Assembly (NCBI RefSeq): GCF_021555155.1
Contig: NZ_JAKGBU010000013.1
Span: 1 to 53,881 of the forward strand
Reading direction: 5' to 3'
Length of the DNA: 53,881 nt
Source of the DNA: Rhizobium alarense
Lineage (GTDB): Bacteria; Pseudomonadota; Alphaproteobacteria; Rhizobiales; Rhizobiaceae
Each line of letters starts with the position of its first letter. The first letter of the stretch is position 1. The notes under the pieces were generated by a model. The model did no database searches and was not told where the DNA came from. It worked only from the letters and a program-made list of their open reading frames with translations. The position numbers and the translations under genes were made by a program. Below are positions 28,078 to 36,237 of this stretch, in pieces.

Positions 28078-29223
28078 TCAGCCGCCCTTGACCGACCCCG
28101 CCAGCAGGCCCCTGACGAGATAACGCTGCAGGCTGAAGAAGACGATGAGCGGCACGATGATGGTAATGAAGGCGGATGCCGTCAGGATCTCCCAGTTGCC
28201 GCCGCGCGAGCCGAGCAGGTTCACAAGGCGTCCGGTCAGCACCAGTTCGTCATTGCCGGTGCCGAGGAAGACCATGGCGACCAGCAGGTCGTTCCAGGTC
28301 CACAGGAACTGGAAGATCGCGAAGGAGGCGAGCGCCGGGAAGGACAGCGGCAGGATAATCTTGACGAAAATGTCGAAATCGCTCGCCCCGTCGACGCGGG
28401 CGGATTCCATGATCTCGCGCGGCAGGCCGGCCATGTAGTTGCGCAGGAGATAGATCGCCAGCGGCAGGCCGAACCCCATATGCGCGATCCAGATCCCGAC
28501 ATAGGTCTTGGCCGGCACGCCGAAGAAGGCCCCGACGCCGTTGTAGAGCTTGAGCAGCGGGATGAGCGACATCTGCAGCGGCACGACGAGCAGGCCGACG
28601 ACGACGGCGATCAGCACCGCCCGGCCCGGAAAGGGCATCCAAGCCAGGGCATAGGCGCAGAAGGCGGCAACCAGGATCGGGATGATGGTGGAGGGGATCG
28701 CTACGGTCAGCGAGTTGATGAAGGATGAGCCGATGCCCTCGGCATTCAGCACTTCGCGGTAGTTGTCCAGCGTGAAGCGCGGCGGCACGCCGGCGGTCAC
28801 GAAGATGCGCTGGCCACGGCCTCCCTCCATTTTGACGTCGGACTCGATCTCGAAGCTGCCATCGGCCTGGACCGTCAGGCGCTCGCCGTCGTTCAGCTCC
28901 GCCGTCTGACCCGGCTCGAAGGCGGTCGGCTCGCGGCTGGAGAAGCCGAAGGCGGTGACCTGCCCCGAGCCGCCGTCCAGGATATTGCCGGAAAGCACGA
29001 ACTTGCCGTCACGCTCGACCTGCTCCTCCGGCGCGGGCGCACGGAAGACGAGGTTCTGCCCGGAGGTGGCAAGCGCCGTCCACCAGCCGGAGACGGCGAG
29101 TTGGTCCTTGTCGCGCAGCGACGAGATGAGAAGGCCGGCCGTCGGCAGAGTCCACAGCGCGACGAGCAGGATGACGGAGAGATGGACGACGTAGATCAGC
29201 GGTGAGCGGGATGATCCGAGCAT
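28078..29223 (-). CDS. aglG: Alpha-glucoside ABC transporter permease with a large periplasmic loop
   Basis: 381 residues from ATG 29223, 1 bp after the aglF stop; longer readings overlap aglF. It is a MalG-type permease. TM1 is about 9-31 and the next membrane segment is near 170-192. The ATPase-contact loop EIMESARVDGASDFDIFVKIILP is near 280. Between TM1 and TM2 lies a roughly 140-residue hydrophilic stretch with alternating short beta-like segments (KFVLSGNILDGGSGQVTAF and SFEIESDVKM). This is much longer than in E. coli MalG (296 residues) and is reminiscent in size of the MalF P2 loop. It may contact AglE. Confidence 0.92.
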   Translation of the reverse strand: MLGSSRSPLIYVVHLSVILLVALWTLPTAGLLISSLRDKDQLAVSGWWTALATSGQNLVFRAPAPEEQVERDGKFVLSGNILDGGSGQVTAFGFSSREPTAFEPGQTAELNDGERLTVQADGSFEIESDVKMEGGRGQRIFVTAGVPPRFTLDNYREVLNAEGIGSSFINSLTVAIPSTIIPILVAAFCAYALAWMPFPGRAVLIAVVVGLLVVPLQMSLIPLLKLYNGVGAFFGVPAKTYVGIWIAHMGFGLPLAIYLLRNYMAGLPREIMESARVDGASDFDIFVKIILPLSFPALASFAIFQFLWTWNDLLVAMVFLGTGNDELVLTGRLVNLLGSRGGNWEILTASAFITIIVPLIVFFSLQRYLVRGLLAGSVKGG

Positions 29224-29224
29224 C

Positions 29225-30235
29225 TCAGTGGCCCTCCATTTCCTTGGTCGCGTTGCGGATGTTCCAGACCATGATCGGAATGACGAGGACCATGATGATG
29301 ACGGCAATTGCCGCACCGCGGCCGAAGTCGCCGCCGCCCCGGAACATCCAGTCGAACATCAGGTTGGCGAGAACCTGCGTCTGCCATTGACCGTTGGTCA
29401 TGGCGAGCACGATGTCGAAGACCTTCAGGACCAGGATGGTGATGGTCGTCCAGACGACGGCGATCGTGCCCCAGATCTGCGGCACCATGATCTTGAAAAA
29501 GATCTGGAAGCCGTTCGCACCGTCGATGACCGCGGCCTCGATCGTCTCTTCCGGGATACCGCGCAGCGCGGCCGAGAGGATGACCATCGCGAAACCCGTC
29601 TGGATCCAGATGAGGATGACCATCAGAGCGAAATTGTTCCAGAACGGCAGCGTGACCCAGGCCTCGGGCGTGCCGCCGAACGCCACGACGATCGCGTTCA
29701 GGAGGCCGATCTGCTCGTTGCCCTCTGAACGGAAGTCGTAGATGAACTTCCAGATGACCGCAGCACCGACGAAGGAGATCGCCATCGGCATGAAGATCAG
29801 CGTCTTGGCGATGTTTCCCCACCAGATCCGATCGGTCAGTGCCGCGATGACGAGGCCGAAGAACGTCGAGAACGCGGGCACGACGAGCAGCCAGAGGAAG
29901 TTGTTGAAGATCGACTGGCGGAATTCGCCGTCGTTGAACATCCAGACGAAGTTGCTCAGGCCGACGAATGCGCGGCCGTCGCGGCCGTGGAGGCTGAGAC
30001 GCACCGACTCGAAGACCGGATAGACGAGGTAGATCGCCAGGGCGGCAAGCGCCGGCGCCATGAAGAGCCACGGGCGGATCGCATTGGTAATGCGAAGATT
30101 TTCCGAAGCCTTCTTTCCGGAAAGACCCTTCGACGGAAAGAGGCGGTCGAGCAGCCAGTTGGTGCCGAAGAAATAGGCGGCACAGGCCAGTACACCGGCC
30201 ACCATTGTCATGATGGCAAACAAGAGCTGCTGCAT
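29225..30235 (-). CDS. aglF: Alpha-glucoside ABC transporter permease
   Basis: 336 residues from ATG 30235. It is a MalF/UgpA-type inner-membrane permease with one N-terminal segment at about 5-25, a second at about 55-75 after a basic cytoplasmic stretch, and further segments through the C-terminus. The EAA loop is EETIEAAVIDGANGFQIFFKI. It pairs with AglG, whose gene starts 1 bp after its stop. Upstream, a strong hairpin at 30328-30355 separates it from aglE. The assignment rests on the complete agl gene order and on similarity to S. meliloti AglF. Confidence 0.92.
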   Translation of the reverse strand: MQQLLFAIMTMVAGVLACAAYFFGTNWLLDRLFPSKGLSGKKASENLRITNAIRPWLFMAPALAALAIYLVYPVFESVRLSLHGRDGRAFVGLSNFVWMFNDGEFRQSIFNNFLWLLVVPAFSTFFGLVIAALTDRIWWGNIAKTLIFMPMAISFVGAAVIWKFIYDFRSEGNEQIGLLNAIVVAFGGTPEAWVTLPFWNNFALMVILIWIQTGFAMVILSAALRGIPEETIEAAVIDGANGFQIFFKIMVPQIWGTIAVVWTTITILVLKVFDIVLAMTNGQWQTQVLANLMFDWMFRGGGDFGRGAAIAVIIMVLVIPIMVWNIRNATKEMEGH

Positions 30236-30327
30236 GTTGTCCTCCCCGGAAAATGCGTGCGGCTGCGTCTATCTTGTTGGCGGTCAGCGACTAGTCCGCC
30301 GGCACGACCGCGAATGCCGGAGATGGA

Positions 30328-30355
30328 GACGCCGGCGGGCAGGCCCGCCGGCGTC
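30328..30355 (-). terminator. Hairpin between aglE and aglF
   Basis: The arms GACGCCGGCGGG and CCCGCCGGCGTC pair perfectly over 12 bp around a 4-nt loop, starting 5 bp past the aglE stop on the minus strand. No T run follows. It probably stabilises the aglE message or partly terminates transcription, so that binding protein exceeds permease. Confidence 0.65.
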
Positions 30356-30360
30356 CGGAT

Positions 30361-31719
30361 TTACTTGACGGAATCCCAGGCCTTCTGGATATCGGCACCG
30401 ACATCGGCCGCCGGCTTGCCGCCGGTGAAGTCGATCATGCCGGTCCAGAACGCGCCGGCGCCGATCTTGCCCGGCATGAGGTCCGAGCCGTCGAAGCGGA
30501 ACGTGGTGGAGTTCAGCAGAATCTCGCCCTGCTTCTTCATCGGCGCGTTGGCATAGGCCTCCGGGTTGGCGCTCTTGAAGGGCGTCAGGAAGCTCGACTG
30601 CGCCATCCATACCTCGTGCGCGATCGGCGTCTTGAGGAATTCGATGAAGGCGCGCGAAGCCGGCGTGTCCTTGGTGATCATCACCAGCGTACCGGCGCCG
30701 AGCACCGGCTTGCCGAGATCCGGCTTGTTCTCATAGGCCGGCATGTAGAAGAAGTCCGCGTCCTGGCCGACCACCGTGCCTTCCGGGAAGAAGGACGGGA
30801 CGAAGGATGCCTGATGGTGCAGGTAGCACTTCGGCGGCGAGGCGAAGAGGCCCTTCGGCGAGTCGCGGAAGTCGGTCGAGGCGACGGCCGCGGCACCACC
30901 ATCGACGAACTTGTCGTTCTTGGCGAACCAGCCGAATTCGTCGAGCGCGCCGACGACGGCCGCGTCGGTGAAGGGGATCTCGTTGCGCACCCACTTGTCG
31001 TAGGTTTCGGGCGTCTGGGTGCGCAGCATCAGGTCTTCCACCCAGTCGGTCGCCGGCCAGCCGGTGGCACCGCCGGAACCCAGCCCGATGCACCAGGGCG
31101 TCTCGCCATCGGCGACGATCTGCTCGGTCAGCGCCTTCAGTTGCTCCATGGTCTCCGGCACCTCGTAGCCGGCGTCCTCGAAGTTCTCCGGCACGTACCA
31201 TACGAGTGACTTCACGTCGATCTTGTAGGGGAAGGCATAGAGCGCCGCCGCGCCGTCCTTACCCTTGTAGGTGGACAGGTCCACCCACGACTGGCCGGCA
31301 GCATAATTCTCGAGCAGCCAGCTCTTCGTCTCGTCCCCGAGCGGCACCAGGTGGCCCTTGGCGGCGAGATCGGCAATCAGGCCCGGCTGCGGCAAGACCG
31401 CGATGTCCGGCGGACTGCCGGCCTGCGTGTCGATGACGATCTGCTGCTCGTAGTTTTCGGAGGAGGAATATTTGACCTCCGCGCCGGTCGCCTCACGGAA
31501 ATAATCGAGCACGGATTCGACGAGCGCCTGGTCCTCGCCGCGCCAGGGACCGAAGATGGTCAGCGTCTGGCCCTTGAGGTCGTTGGCGGATTTGAACTGG
31601 TCGAAGCTTGCCCAATTGAACTTGGAATCCTCGCCCGGCTTGAACTTCAGTTCCGCGGCATTCGCACCGCCGATCAGCAGCGCCGTCGCAGCGGCGGTCG
31701 TCAGAAGAAACGCTCTCAC
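30361..31719 (-). CDS. aglE: Periplasmic alpha-glucoside-binding protein
   Basis: 452 residues. The start is GTG at 31719, with GGGAGG eight bases upstream. Residues 1-21 form a signal peptide ending NAA-ELKF. The mature protein is a type-1 (cluster B/D) solute-binding protein: LTIFGPWRGEDQALVESVLDYFREATGAEVKYSSSENYEQQIVIDTQAGSPPDIAVLPQPGLIADLA. It binds alpha-glucosides for AglFG/K. It is the first operon gene; the divergent aglR lies 307 bp away, with three matching inverted repeats between them. Confidence 0.93.
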   Translation of the reverse strand: MRAFLLTTAAATALLIGGANAAELKFKPGEDSKFNWASFDQFKSANDLKGQTLTIFGPWRGEDQALVESVLDYFREATGAEVKYSSSENYEQQIVIDTQAGSPPDIAVLPQPGLIADLAAKGHLVPLGDETKSWLLENYAAGQSWVDLSTYKGKDGAAALYAFPYKIDVKSLVWYVPENFEDAGYEVPETMEQLKALTEQIVADGETPWCIGLGSGGATGWPATDWVEDLMLRTQTPETYDKWVRNEIPFTDAAVVGALDEFGWFAKNDKFVDGGAAAVASTDFRDSPKGLFASPPKCYLHHQASFVPSFFPEGTVVGQDADFFYMPAYENKPDLGKPVLGAGTLVMITKDTPASRAFIEFLKTPIAHEVWMAQSSFLTPFKSANPEAYANAPMKKQGEILLNSTTFRFDGSDLMPGKIGAGAFWTGMIDFTGGKPAADVGADIQKAWDSVK

Positions 31720-31782
31720 GTGATTAGCCTCCCATCACCTTGCAGCCGACATTCAAACTGCCGGCATCCTCCGATTTATTTT

Positions 31783-31794
31783 CAAAGCGCTTTG
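31783..31794. promoter_or_regulatory. AglR operator candidate 1
   Basis: CAAAGCGCTTTG is a perfect 12-bp palindrome with the central CG typical of LacI-family operators. It lies 64 bp upstream of the aglE start codon, in its promoter region. Confidence 0.75.
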
Positions 31795-31948
31795 GATATA
31801 CACTCATCCCATTAGATGCTTGCCTTCGTCAAGAGCCGCATCACCCTCTGTGGTGAAAAATGTCGCATACATGTGCGCCGCAGCGCAATTTTGCGCCGCA
31901 AAATCACGCAATTTGCTTTGGTGTCTCCAGATGCAGGTGCTAGACCAT

Positions 31949-31960
31949 CATAGCGCTTTG
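31949..31960. promoter_or_regulatory. AglR operator candidate 2
   Basis: CATAGCGCTTTG matches the palindrome at 31783 in 11 of 12 positions and lies 67 bp upstream of the aglR GTG start. Confidence 0.6.
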
Positions 31961-31993
31961 GAGGAGAATTTCCCACATACCGTCGGCGAAATT

Positions 31994-32005
31994 CAAAGCG
32001 CTTCG
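31994..32005. promoter_or_regulatory. AglR operator candidate 3
   Basis: CAAAGCGCTTCG matches the same palindrome in 11 of 12 positions. It is centred 45 bp after candidate 2 and ends 22 bp before the aglR start codon, which suggests autorepression. Confidence 0.6.
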
Positions 32006-32026
32006 ACTATCGACTGGGCTAAACAT

Positions 32027-33052
32027 GTGAATCTGAAGCAATTATCCCAATTGCTGGGCCTGTCTCAAACGACGATCAGCAGGGCGCTGAACGGCTATCC
32101 CGAGGTCAATGCCGACACACGCCAGCGTGTGCTCGAAGCCGCGCGCAAGACCGGCTATCGCCCGAACCGGGCTGCACAGCGGCTGGCGACCGGCCGCGCA
32201 GGCTCGATCGGCCTTGTCATGCCGACGGCGGACGGCCACGATTCCGACGTGCATTTCGGCGAATTTCTCGCGGGCCTTGGCGACGAGGCGGTGAAATACG
32301 ATTTTCAGTTCGTGATCTCGCCCAGCCACCCGGACGACGAGGAGGCGACCTGCCGACGGCTGGTGGCGAGCGGCAACATCGACGCGGTCTTCCTCGCCTA
32401 TATGCGGGAAAAGGATGATCGCATCGCGATGCTGCGGTCGCTCGGAACGCCCTTCGTCGTGCACGGCCGCTCGATCGGCATCCCGACGGATTACCCCTAT
32501 CTCGACATCGACAATACCGGGGCGTTCTACGATGCGACGCGCCTGCTCGTGCAACTCGGGCACAGCCGCATCGCACTTCTCAACGGGCCCGAACACCTCA
32601 CCTTCGCAATCCGCCGCAGGAAGGGCACGCTGAAGGCGCTCGGGGAGAAGGGACTGACGCTGCCCGAGAACCTGATGCAGCATTCCGCCATGACGGACGA
32701 GCATGGTTTCCGCGCCGTAGAGCGGTTCCTGCAACTCGACAATCCGCCGACGGCGGTCCTGTGTTCGAGCACGGTGCTCGCGCTCGGCGCGGTGCGCGCC
32801 GTCAACCGCGCAGGGCTGAAGCTCGGCAAGGACATTTCACTGATCGCGCATGACGACGTGCTGCCGATGCTGCGCCCTGAGAACTTCACCGTGCCGCTGA
32901 CAACGACGCGCTCGTCGCTGCGCGCCGCCGGATCGCGCATCGCCAAGCGGCTGATCGCGCGCATCCTCGGCCAGGAACCGCTGCCCGAGCAGGAACTCTG
33001 GAAGACCGACCTGATCGTGCGCGCCTCGACGGGCCCGGCGCCCCGCCGCTGA
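32027..33052 (+). CDS. aglR: LacI-family repressor of the alpha-glucoside operon
   Basis: 341 residues from GTG 32027. The frame is open back to 31820, but the HTH (VNLKQLSQLLGLSQTTISRALNGYPEV) should lie at the extreme N-terminus, and two operator-like palindromes lie in the upstream extension. The hinge ends RPNRAAQRLATGRAGSIGLVMP. The periplasmic-binding-like effector domain follows to about 335, with LIAHDDVLPMLRPENFTVPLTTTRSS near the end. It should repress aglE-K and itself and release DNA on binding an alpha-glucoside. It is divergent from aglE. A GCCGCG/CGCGGC hairpin follows the stop. Confidence 0.88.
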   Translation: MNLKQLSQLLGLSQTTISRALNGYPEVNADTRQRVLEAARKTGYRPNRAAQRLATGRAGSIGLVMPTADGHDSDVHFGEFLAGLGDEAVKYDFQFVISPSHPDDEEATCRRLVASGNIDAVFLAYMREKDDRIAMLRSLGTPFVVHGRSIGIPTDYPYLDIDNTGAFYDATRLLVQLGHSRIALLNGPEHLTFAIRRRKGTLKALGEKGLTLPENLMQHSAMTDEHGFRAVERFLQLDNPPTAVLCSSTVLALGAVRAVNRAGLKLGKDISLIAHDDVLPMLRPENFTVPLTTTRSSLRAAGSRIAKRLIARILGQEPLPEQELWKTDLIVRASTGPAPRR

Positions 33053-33084
33053 CTGGAGCGGCCGCGGCGCCCCCCGCGGCAAAA

Positions 33085-33984
33085 TCAGAACTTCGGCGGC
33101 TTGCGGCCGGCGCTGCGATAGGCGGCGATCACCGTGTTCGCCATCAGCATGGCGATCGTCATCGGGCCGACGCCGCCTGGCACCGGCGTGATGACGGCCG
33201 CCACCCTGACGCAATCCTCGAAATCCACGTCGCCGACAAGACGCGACTTGCCCTCGCCCCTGTCGGGCGCCGGCACGCGATTGATGCCGACATCGATCAC
33301 CGTCGCGCCGGGCTTTACCCAATCCGCCTTGACCATCTGCGGCCGGCCGACCGCGGCAACCAGGATATCGGCGTTGCGGCAAACGGCGGGCAAATCCTTC
33401 GTGCGCGAATGGGCCGTCGTGACCGTCGCATTGGCGGCGAGAAGAAGCTGCGCCATCGGCTTGCCGAACAGGTTGGAGCGGCCGATCACCACCGCGTTCA
33501 GACCGGAAAGATCTTCACCGTGGGTCCGGCGCACGAAAACCATGGCGCCGGCGGGCGTGCAGGAGAGCAGGCCGCCTTCGAGGTCCCCCGTCGCGAGCTT
33601 GCCCGCATTGACCACATGGAGCCCGTCAACGTCCTTCTCCGGCAGGATCGCCTGGATGATGGGTTCCGAATTCAGATGCCTGGGCAGCGGAAGCTGCACC
33701 AGAATGCCATGGATCGTATCGTCGCGGTTCAACGTCTCGACGAGCGCCGCCAGTTGCTCCTGGGTCGTCTCGACCGGCAGCGTATGCTGGACCGAGATGA
33801 AGCCGCATTCCTTCGCCATCCTGCTCTTCGAGGAGACATAGGCATGACTCGCCGGATCGTCACCGACAATGACGACGGCAAGACCGGTTCTCACGCCTGC
33901 ATCGACCTCCAGCGCGCGCGCGGCGGCCTTGACGGCGTCGATCACGGAAGCGGCGACCTGCTTCCCGTCAATGATGATGGTCAC
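33085..33984 (-). CDS. folD: Bifunctional methylenetetrahydrofolate dehydrogenase/cyclohydrolase
   Basis: 299 residues from GTG 33984, with GGGAGAG upstream; the frame extends to 34149 without a conserved start. It interconverts 5,10-methylene- and 10-formyl-tetrahydrofolate using NADP. Motifs visible are [14 protein letters not shown] with the catalytic Tyr and Lys, [31 protein letters not shown] (cofactor loop) and [14 protein letters not shown]. It is monocistronic and convergent with aglR, 32 bp away; that gap is mostly taken up by a GC-rich hairpin. Confidence 0.97.
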   Translation of the reverse strand: MTIIIDGKQVAASVIDAVKAAARALEVDAGVRTGLAVVIVGDDPASHAYVSSKSRMAKECGFISVQHTLPVETTQEQLAALVETLNRDDTIHGILVQLPLPRHLNSEPIIQAILPEKDVDGLHVVNAGKLATGDLEGGLLSCTPAGAMVFVRRTHGEDLSGLNAVVIGRSNLFGKPMAQLLLAANATVTTAHSRTKDLPAVCRNADILVAAVGRPQMVKADWVKPGATVIDVGINRVPAPDRGEGKSRLVGDVDFEDCVRVAAVITPVPGGVGPMTIAMLMANTVIAAYRSAGRKPPKF

Positions 33985-34396
33985 GGTGTGTCTCTCCCTC
34001 GAAATCCGGCCGGACAATATCGGGCGCGCGCCGCAGCCGATGGCCTTTAAGCGCCCTATGCTGTCCAATTCGATTATTTGCAAGTGCAAGATGCCGGACC
34101 GGCGGCCGGCTGCACCACTTCCCCTCACCTCTGAGAGGCTGCGCCACACGGACCGTCACGGCTGAAAACGACTGCGCCTTTTTGAACCAGTGTTTTTTCG
34201 CCTCCGTTTCCTCCGCCGGCCATTGCACGGGGAGAGGCTTTCAAAAATTATGGAGTTATTTCAATAGATTGATGTGACATAACACGCAAGGTTAACGCTG
34301 CGTTGCCGCTTGTGCCGGCATTTGAGCCTTTAAGTTAAACGGCTGTTTTTTCGTCCCTGCTACAGCTTTTCGCAACAACGCCATGACAGCGGAAAA
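33985..34396. other. Intergenic region between folD and the glycosyltransferase
   Basis: There is no convincing gene in these 412 bp. The part near 34240-34345 is AT-rich against its surroundings (CAAAAATTATGGAGTTATTTC, TTAAGTTAAACGG) and is the likely site of the promoter for the glycosyltransferase unit. The folD promoter should lie near 34000-34090. Confidence 0.5.
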
Positions 34397-34398
34397 TC

Positions 34399-34500
34399 AT
34401 GCAAGCAGCAGGCACAACTGATCTTGACCATGTTTACGGGACGGAGCGTGGCACCGCCTCGAACGGGCTGAGCTGCCGGCTGTTCGAGGTGGGCCGATGA
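34399..34500 (+). CDS. Possible 33-residue leader ORF coupled to the glycosyltransferase gene
   Basis: The frame runs from ATG 34399 (MQAAGTTDLDHVYGTERGTA) to TGA 34500. Its stop overlaps the next gene's start as ATGA, the classic translational-coupling arrangement. The ribosome binding site is weak (GCGGAAAA). The product has no hydrophobic segment, no run of a single amino acid and no recognised family. It may be a regulatory leader or a chance frame. Confidence 0.3.
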   Translation: MQAAGTTDLDHVYGTERGTASNGLSCRLFEVGR

Positions 34501-35309
34501 ATCTCTCTTCCGGAAATCCGATCGTCGCCTCGCAGCGTGACATCCTCGGTGTGCCCGTATGCGACCTCGACTGGGCGAGTGCCTTCACCTTCGCCGAAGA
34601 AATCGCCACCATGCCCTTCGGCCAGACGGTCATCGCCTTCCTGAACGCCAACAACGCCAACCTGATGTTGCGTGATCGCAGCTATCGCGACGTGCTCGAC
34701 CGCCAGGTCGTCTTCCCCGACGGGGCGGGCGTCGATATCGCCTCGATCGTGTTTCACGGCCGGAAATTTCCGGCGAACCTGAACGGAACCGACTTCGTGC
34801 CGGCGCTCATGACCTATATCGAACGGCCGATGACGGTCGCGATGATCGGCGCGAGGCGCGACACGCTGCACCGTGCCGCCGCGCAGTTGCAGCACCACGC
34901 GCCGTGGCATCGCTTCATCCCGGTCGCCGATGGTTACTTCGACCGCTCCCAGTCGGATGCCGTCATGGAACGGGTGCGCGAGATCGCTCCCGACATCCTG
35001 CTCGTCGCGATGGGCAGCCCGATGCAGGAAAAATGGATCGACCGGCATGTCGGGCCGAGCCATGCAAGGCTCGTGCTGAGCGTCGGCGCACTCTTCGACT
35101 TCGTCGCAGGTGACATGCCGCGTGCGCCGCTGAAGATCAGGAAGCTTCGGCTGGAATGGCTCTACCGCCTGATACGCGAGCCGCGCCGCCTGTGGCACCG
35201 CTATATCGTCGGCAATCCGCTGTTTCTCTACCATGTTGCCCGCTACAAGCTGAGCGGCATGGTCGTGCCGCGCCGGGATCCGCCGCAGGCGCCGGCCCTG
35301 CCGCGCTGA
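34497..35309 (+). CDS. WecG/TagA/CpsF-family glycosyltransferase
   Basis: 270 residues from ATG 34497, with GAGGTGGG upstream. The family signatures are clear: FLNANNANLMLRDRSYRDVLDRQVVFPDGAGVDIASI (about 55-90, with the catalytic Asp and Asn positions) and LVAMGSPMQEKWI. Enzymes of this GT26 family add an N-acetyl-sugar to a lipid-linked sugar in surface polysaccharide synthesis at the inner-membrane face. A basic C-terminal region (LRLEWLYRLIREPRRLWHRYIVGN) is typical and may bind the membrane. No other polysaccharide gene is nearby. The acceptor is unknown. It converges on the last flagellar gene with a 22-bp gap. Confidence 0.88.
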   Translation: MNLSSGNPIVASQRDILGVPVCDLDWASAFTFAEEIATMPFGQTVIAFLNANNANLMLRDRSYRDVLDRQVVFPDGAGVDIASIVFHGRKFPANLNGTDFVPALMTYIERPMTVAMIGARRDTLHRAAAQLQHHAPWHRFIPVADGYFDRSQSDAVMERVREIAPDILLVAMGSPMQEKWIDRHVGPSHARLVLSVGALFDFVAGDMPRAPLKIRKLRLEWLYRLIREPRRLWHRYIVGNPLFLYHVARYKLSGMVVPRRDPPQAPALPR

Positions 35310-35331
35310 GGCAGCAGGGTCCGCAAACGGC

Positions 35332-35856
35332 TCAGTGACCGCTGCTGCTCGGCTCGGCCGCCTCGACCTCGCCCTTGGCGATGGTGACGCCGCGCTTGGG
35401 CGCCGCGTTCACCGCCTCGGCTTTCGTGATGTAATCGATCTGCTCCACCAGCACGTCGGCGACGACCTCCTCGCCGAAGCGCTCGTTGAGGCCGTCCTTC
35501 ACCGTCTTGCGGAACAGGTCGAGATCGAAGCTCTGGAGATTGTCGACATCGATCATCTTCTTGCCGATGAGCACCGAGTAGAGCTGATCCGTGATCATCT
35601 GCGCCACCGGAACCGCTTGTTTCGCCGCCAGCTCCCTGTTCGCGACATAGGTCAGCCGCGCCAGGAAATGCCCCTTCACCTCCCCGTCGGCAATCACCGG
35701 TATCGTCGAGACGTTGCCGTTGACGACCTCGAGCGCCGCCTGCCGGTCGGCCGCTTCCTGGTCGATCTTCGGCGCGGCCGCCATCTGCAGGGAAAAATAG
35801 ACCGATGCCAGGGTGACGATGCAGACCCAGACCCCGGTGGCGATCAGCTTGATCAC
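35332..35856 (-). CDS. Membrane-anchored protein of unknown function, last gene of the flagellar cluster
   Basis: 174 residues. Residues 4-24 form one hydrophobic anchor (LIATGVWVCIVTLASVYFSL), followed by a periplasmic domain of about 145 residues: alternating beta/alpha with VKGHFLARLTYVANRELAAKQAVPVAQMITDQLYSVL and FRKTVKDGLNERFGEEVVADVLVEQIDYI. The topology and size resemble FliL, and the end of the second part recalls FliL's C-terminal pattern, but I cannot assign it; FliL is normally encoded elsewhere in rhizobia. It overlaps the preceding gene by 4 bp (ATGA), so it is translated with the flagellar operon. Confidence 0.65.
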   Translation of the reverse strand: MIKLIATGVWVCIVTLASVYFSLQMAAAPKIDQEAADRQAALEVVNGNVSTIPVIADGEVKGHFLARLTYVANRELAAKQAVPVAQMITDQLYSVLIGKKMIDVDNLQSFDLDLFRKTVKDGLNERFGEEVVADVLVEQIDYITKAEAVNAAPKRGVTIAKGEVEAAEPSSSGH

Positions 35857-36221
35857 GGCTGATACCCCATGCGGAACTGCTCCTGCGAGTAGGTGCCGTC
35901 ACCTTCCTGCTCACGCACCGCGTCCTTCAGCAACTGGACCACCGAGCGGACGGCGTCGAGCTGGGAGGACAGGCGCCGCGCGTTCTCGACGAGTTTGCCG
36001 CGGACCGTGCGCATCTGTTCGGTAAAGGCCTTCGGCAGATCCTCCGGCAGCATGTCGCGCGTCAGCATCGCCAGTTCATAGAGGCAACGGCTCTTGTGTG
36101 CATTCGACGTCTGCAGATCGAAGTTCGGGTCGCGGCCGATACGGCTGTTCTCCATATCGATGATCGCCTCAAGGCGCCCGAGAACCGTACGAAGGCGCAG
36201 ATCGGTCGTTGCTATGTCCAT
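35853..36221 (-). CDS. Small helical flagellar-cluster protein, candidate FlgN-type chaperone
   Basis: 122 residues, almost entirely helical: LRTVLGRLEAIIDMENSRI, then a Leu-rich middle and LVENARRLSSQLDAVRSVVQLLKDAVREQ. The repeated Leu/Val heptads and the size resemble export chaperones such as FlgN, which hold the hook-filament junction proteins FlgK and FlgL (both encoded in this cluster) for secretion. It starts 16 bp after the FlgJ-like gene and overlaps the next gene by 4 bp. The chaperone role is inference; sequence identity to FlgN is not obvious. Confidence 0.55.
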   Translation of the reverse strand: MDIATTDLRLRTVLGRLEAIIDMENSRIGRDPNFDLQTSNAHKSRCLYELAMLTRDMLPEDLPKAFTEQMRTVRGKLVENARRLSSQLDAVRSVVQLLKDAVREQEGDGTYSQEQFRMGYQP

Positions 36222-36237
36222 GGATTGTTTCCTTGCT

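Noticed and set aside
31820-32026. N-terminal extension of AglR
   Set aside because: LacI-family HTH domains are at the extreme N-terminus, and the extension contains two operator palindromes.
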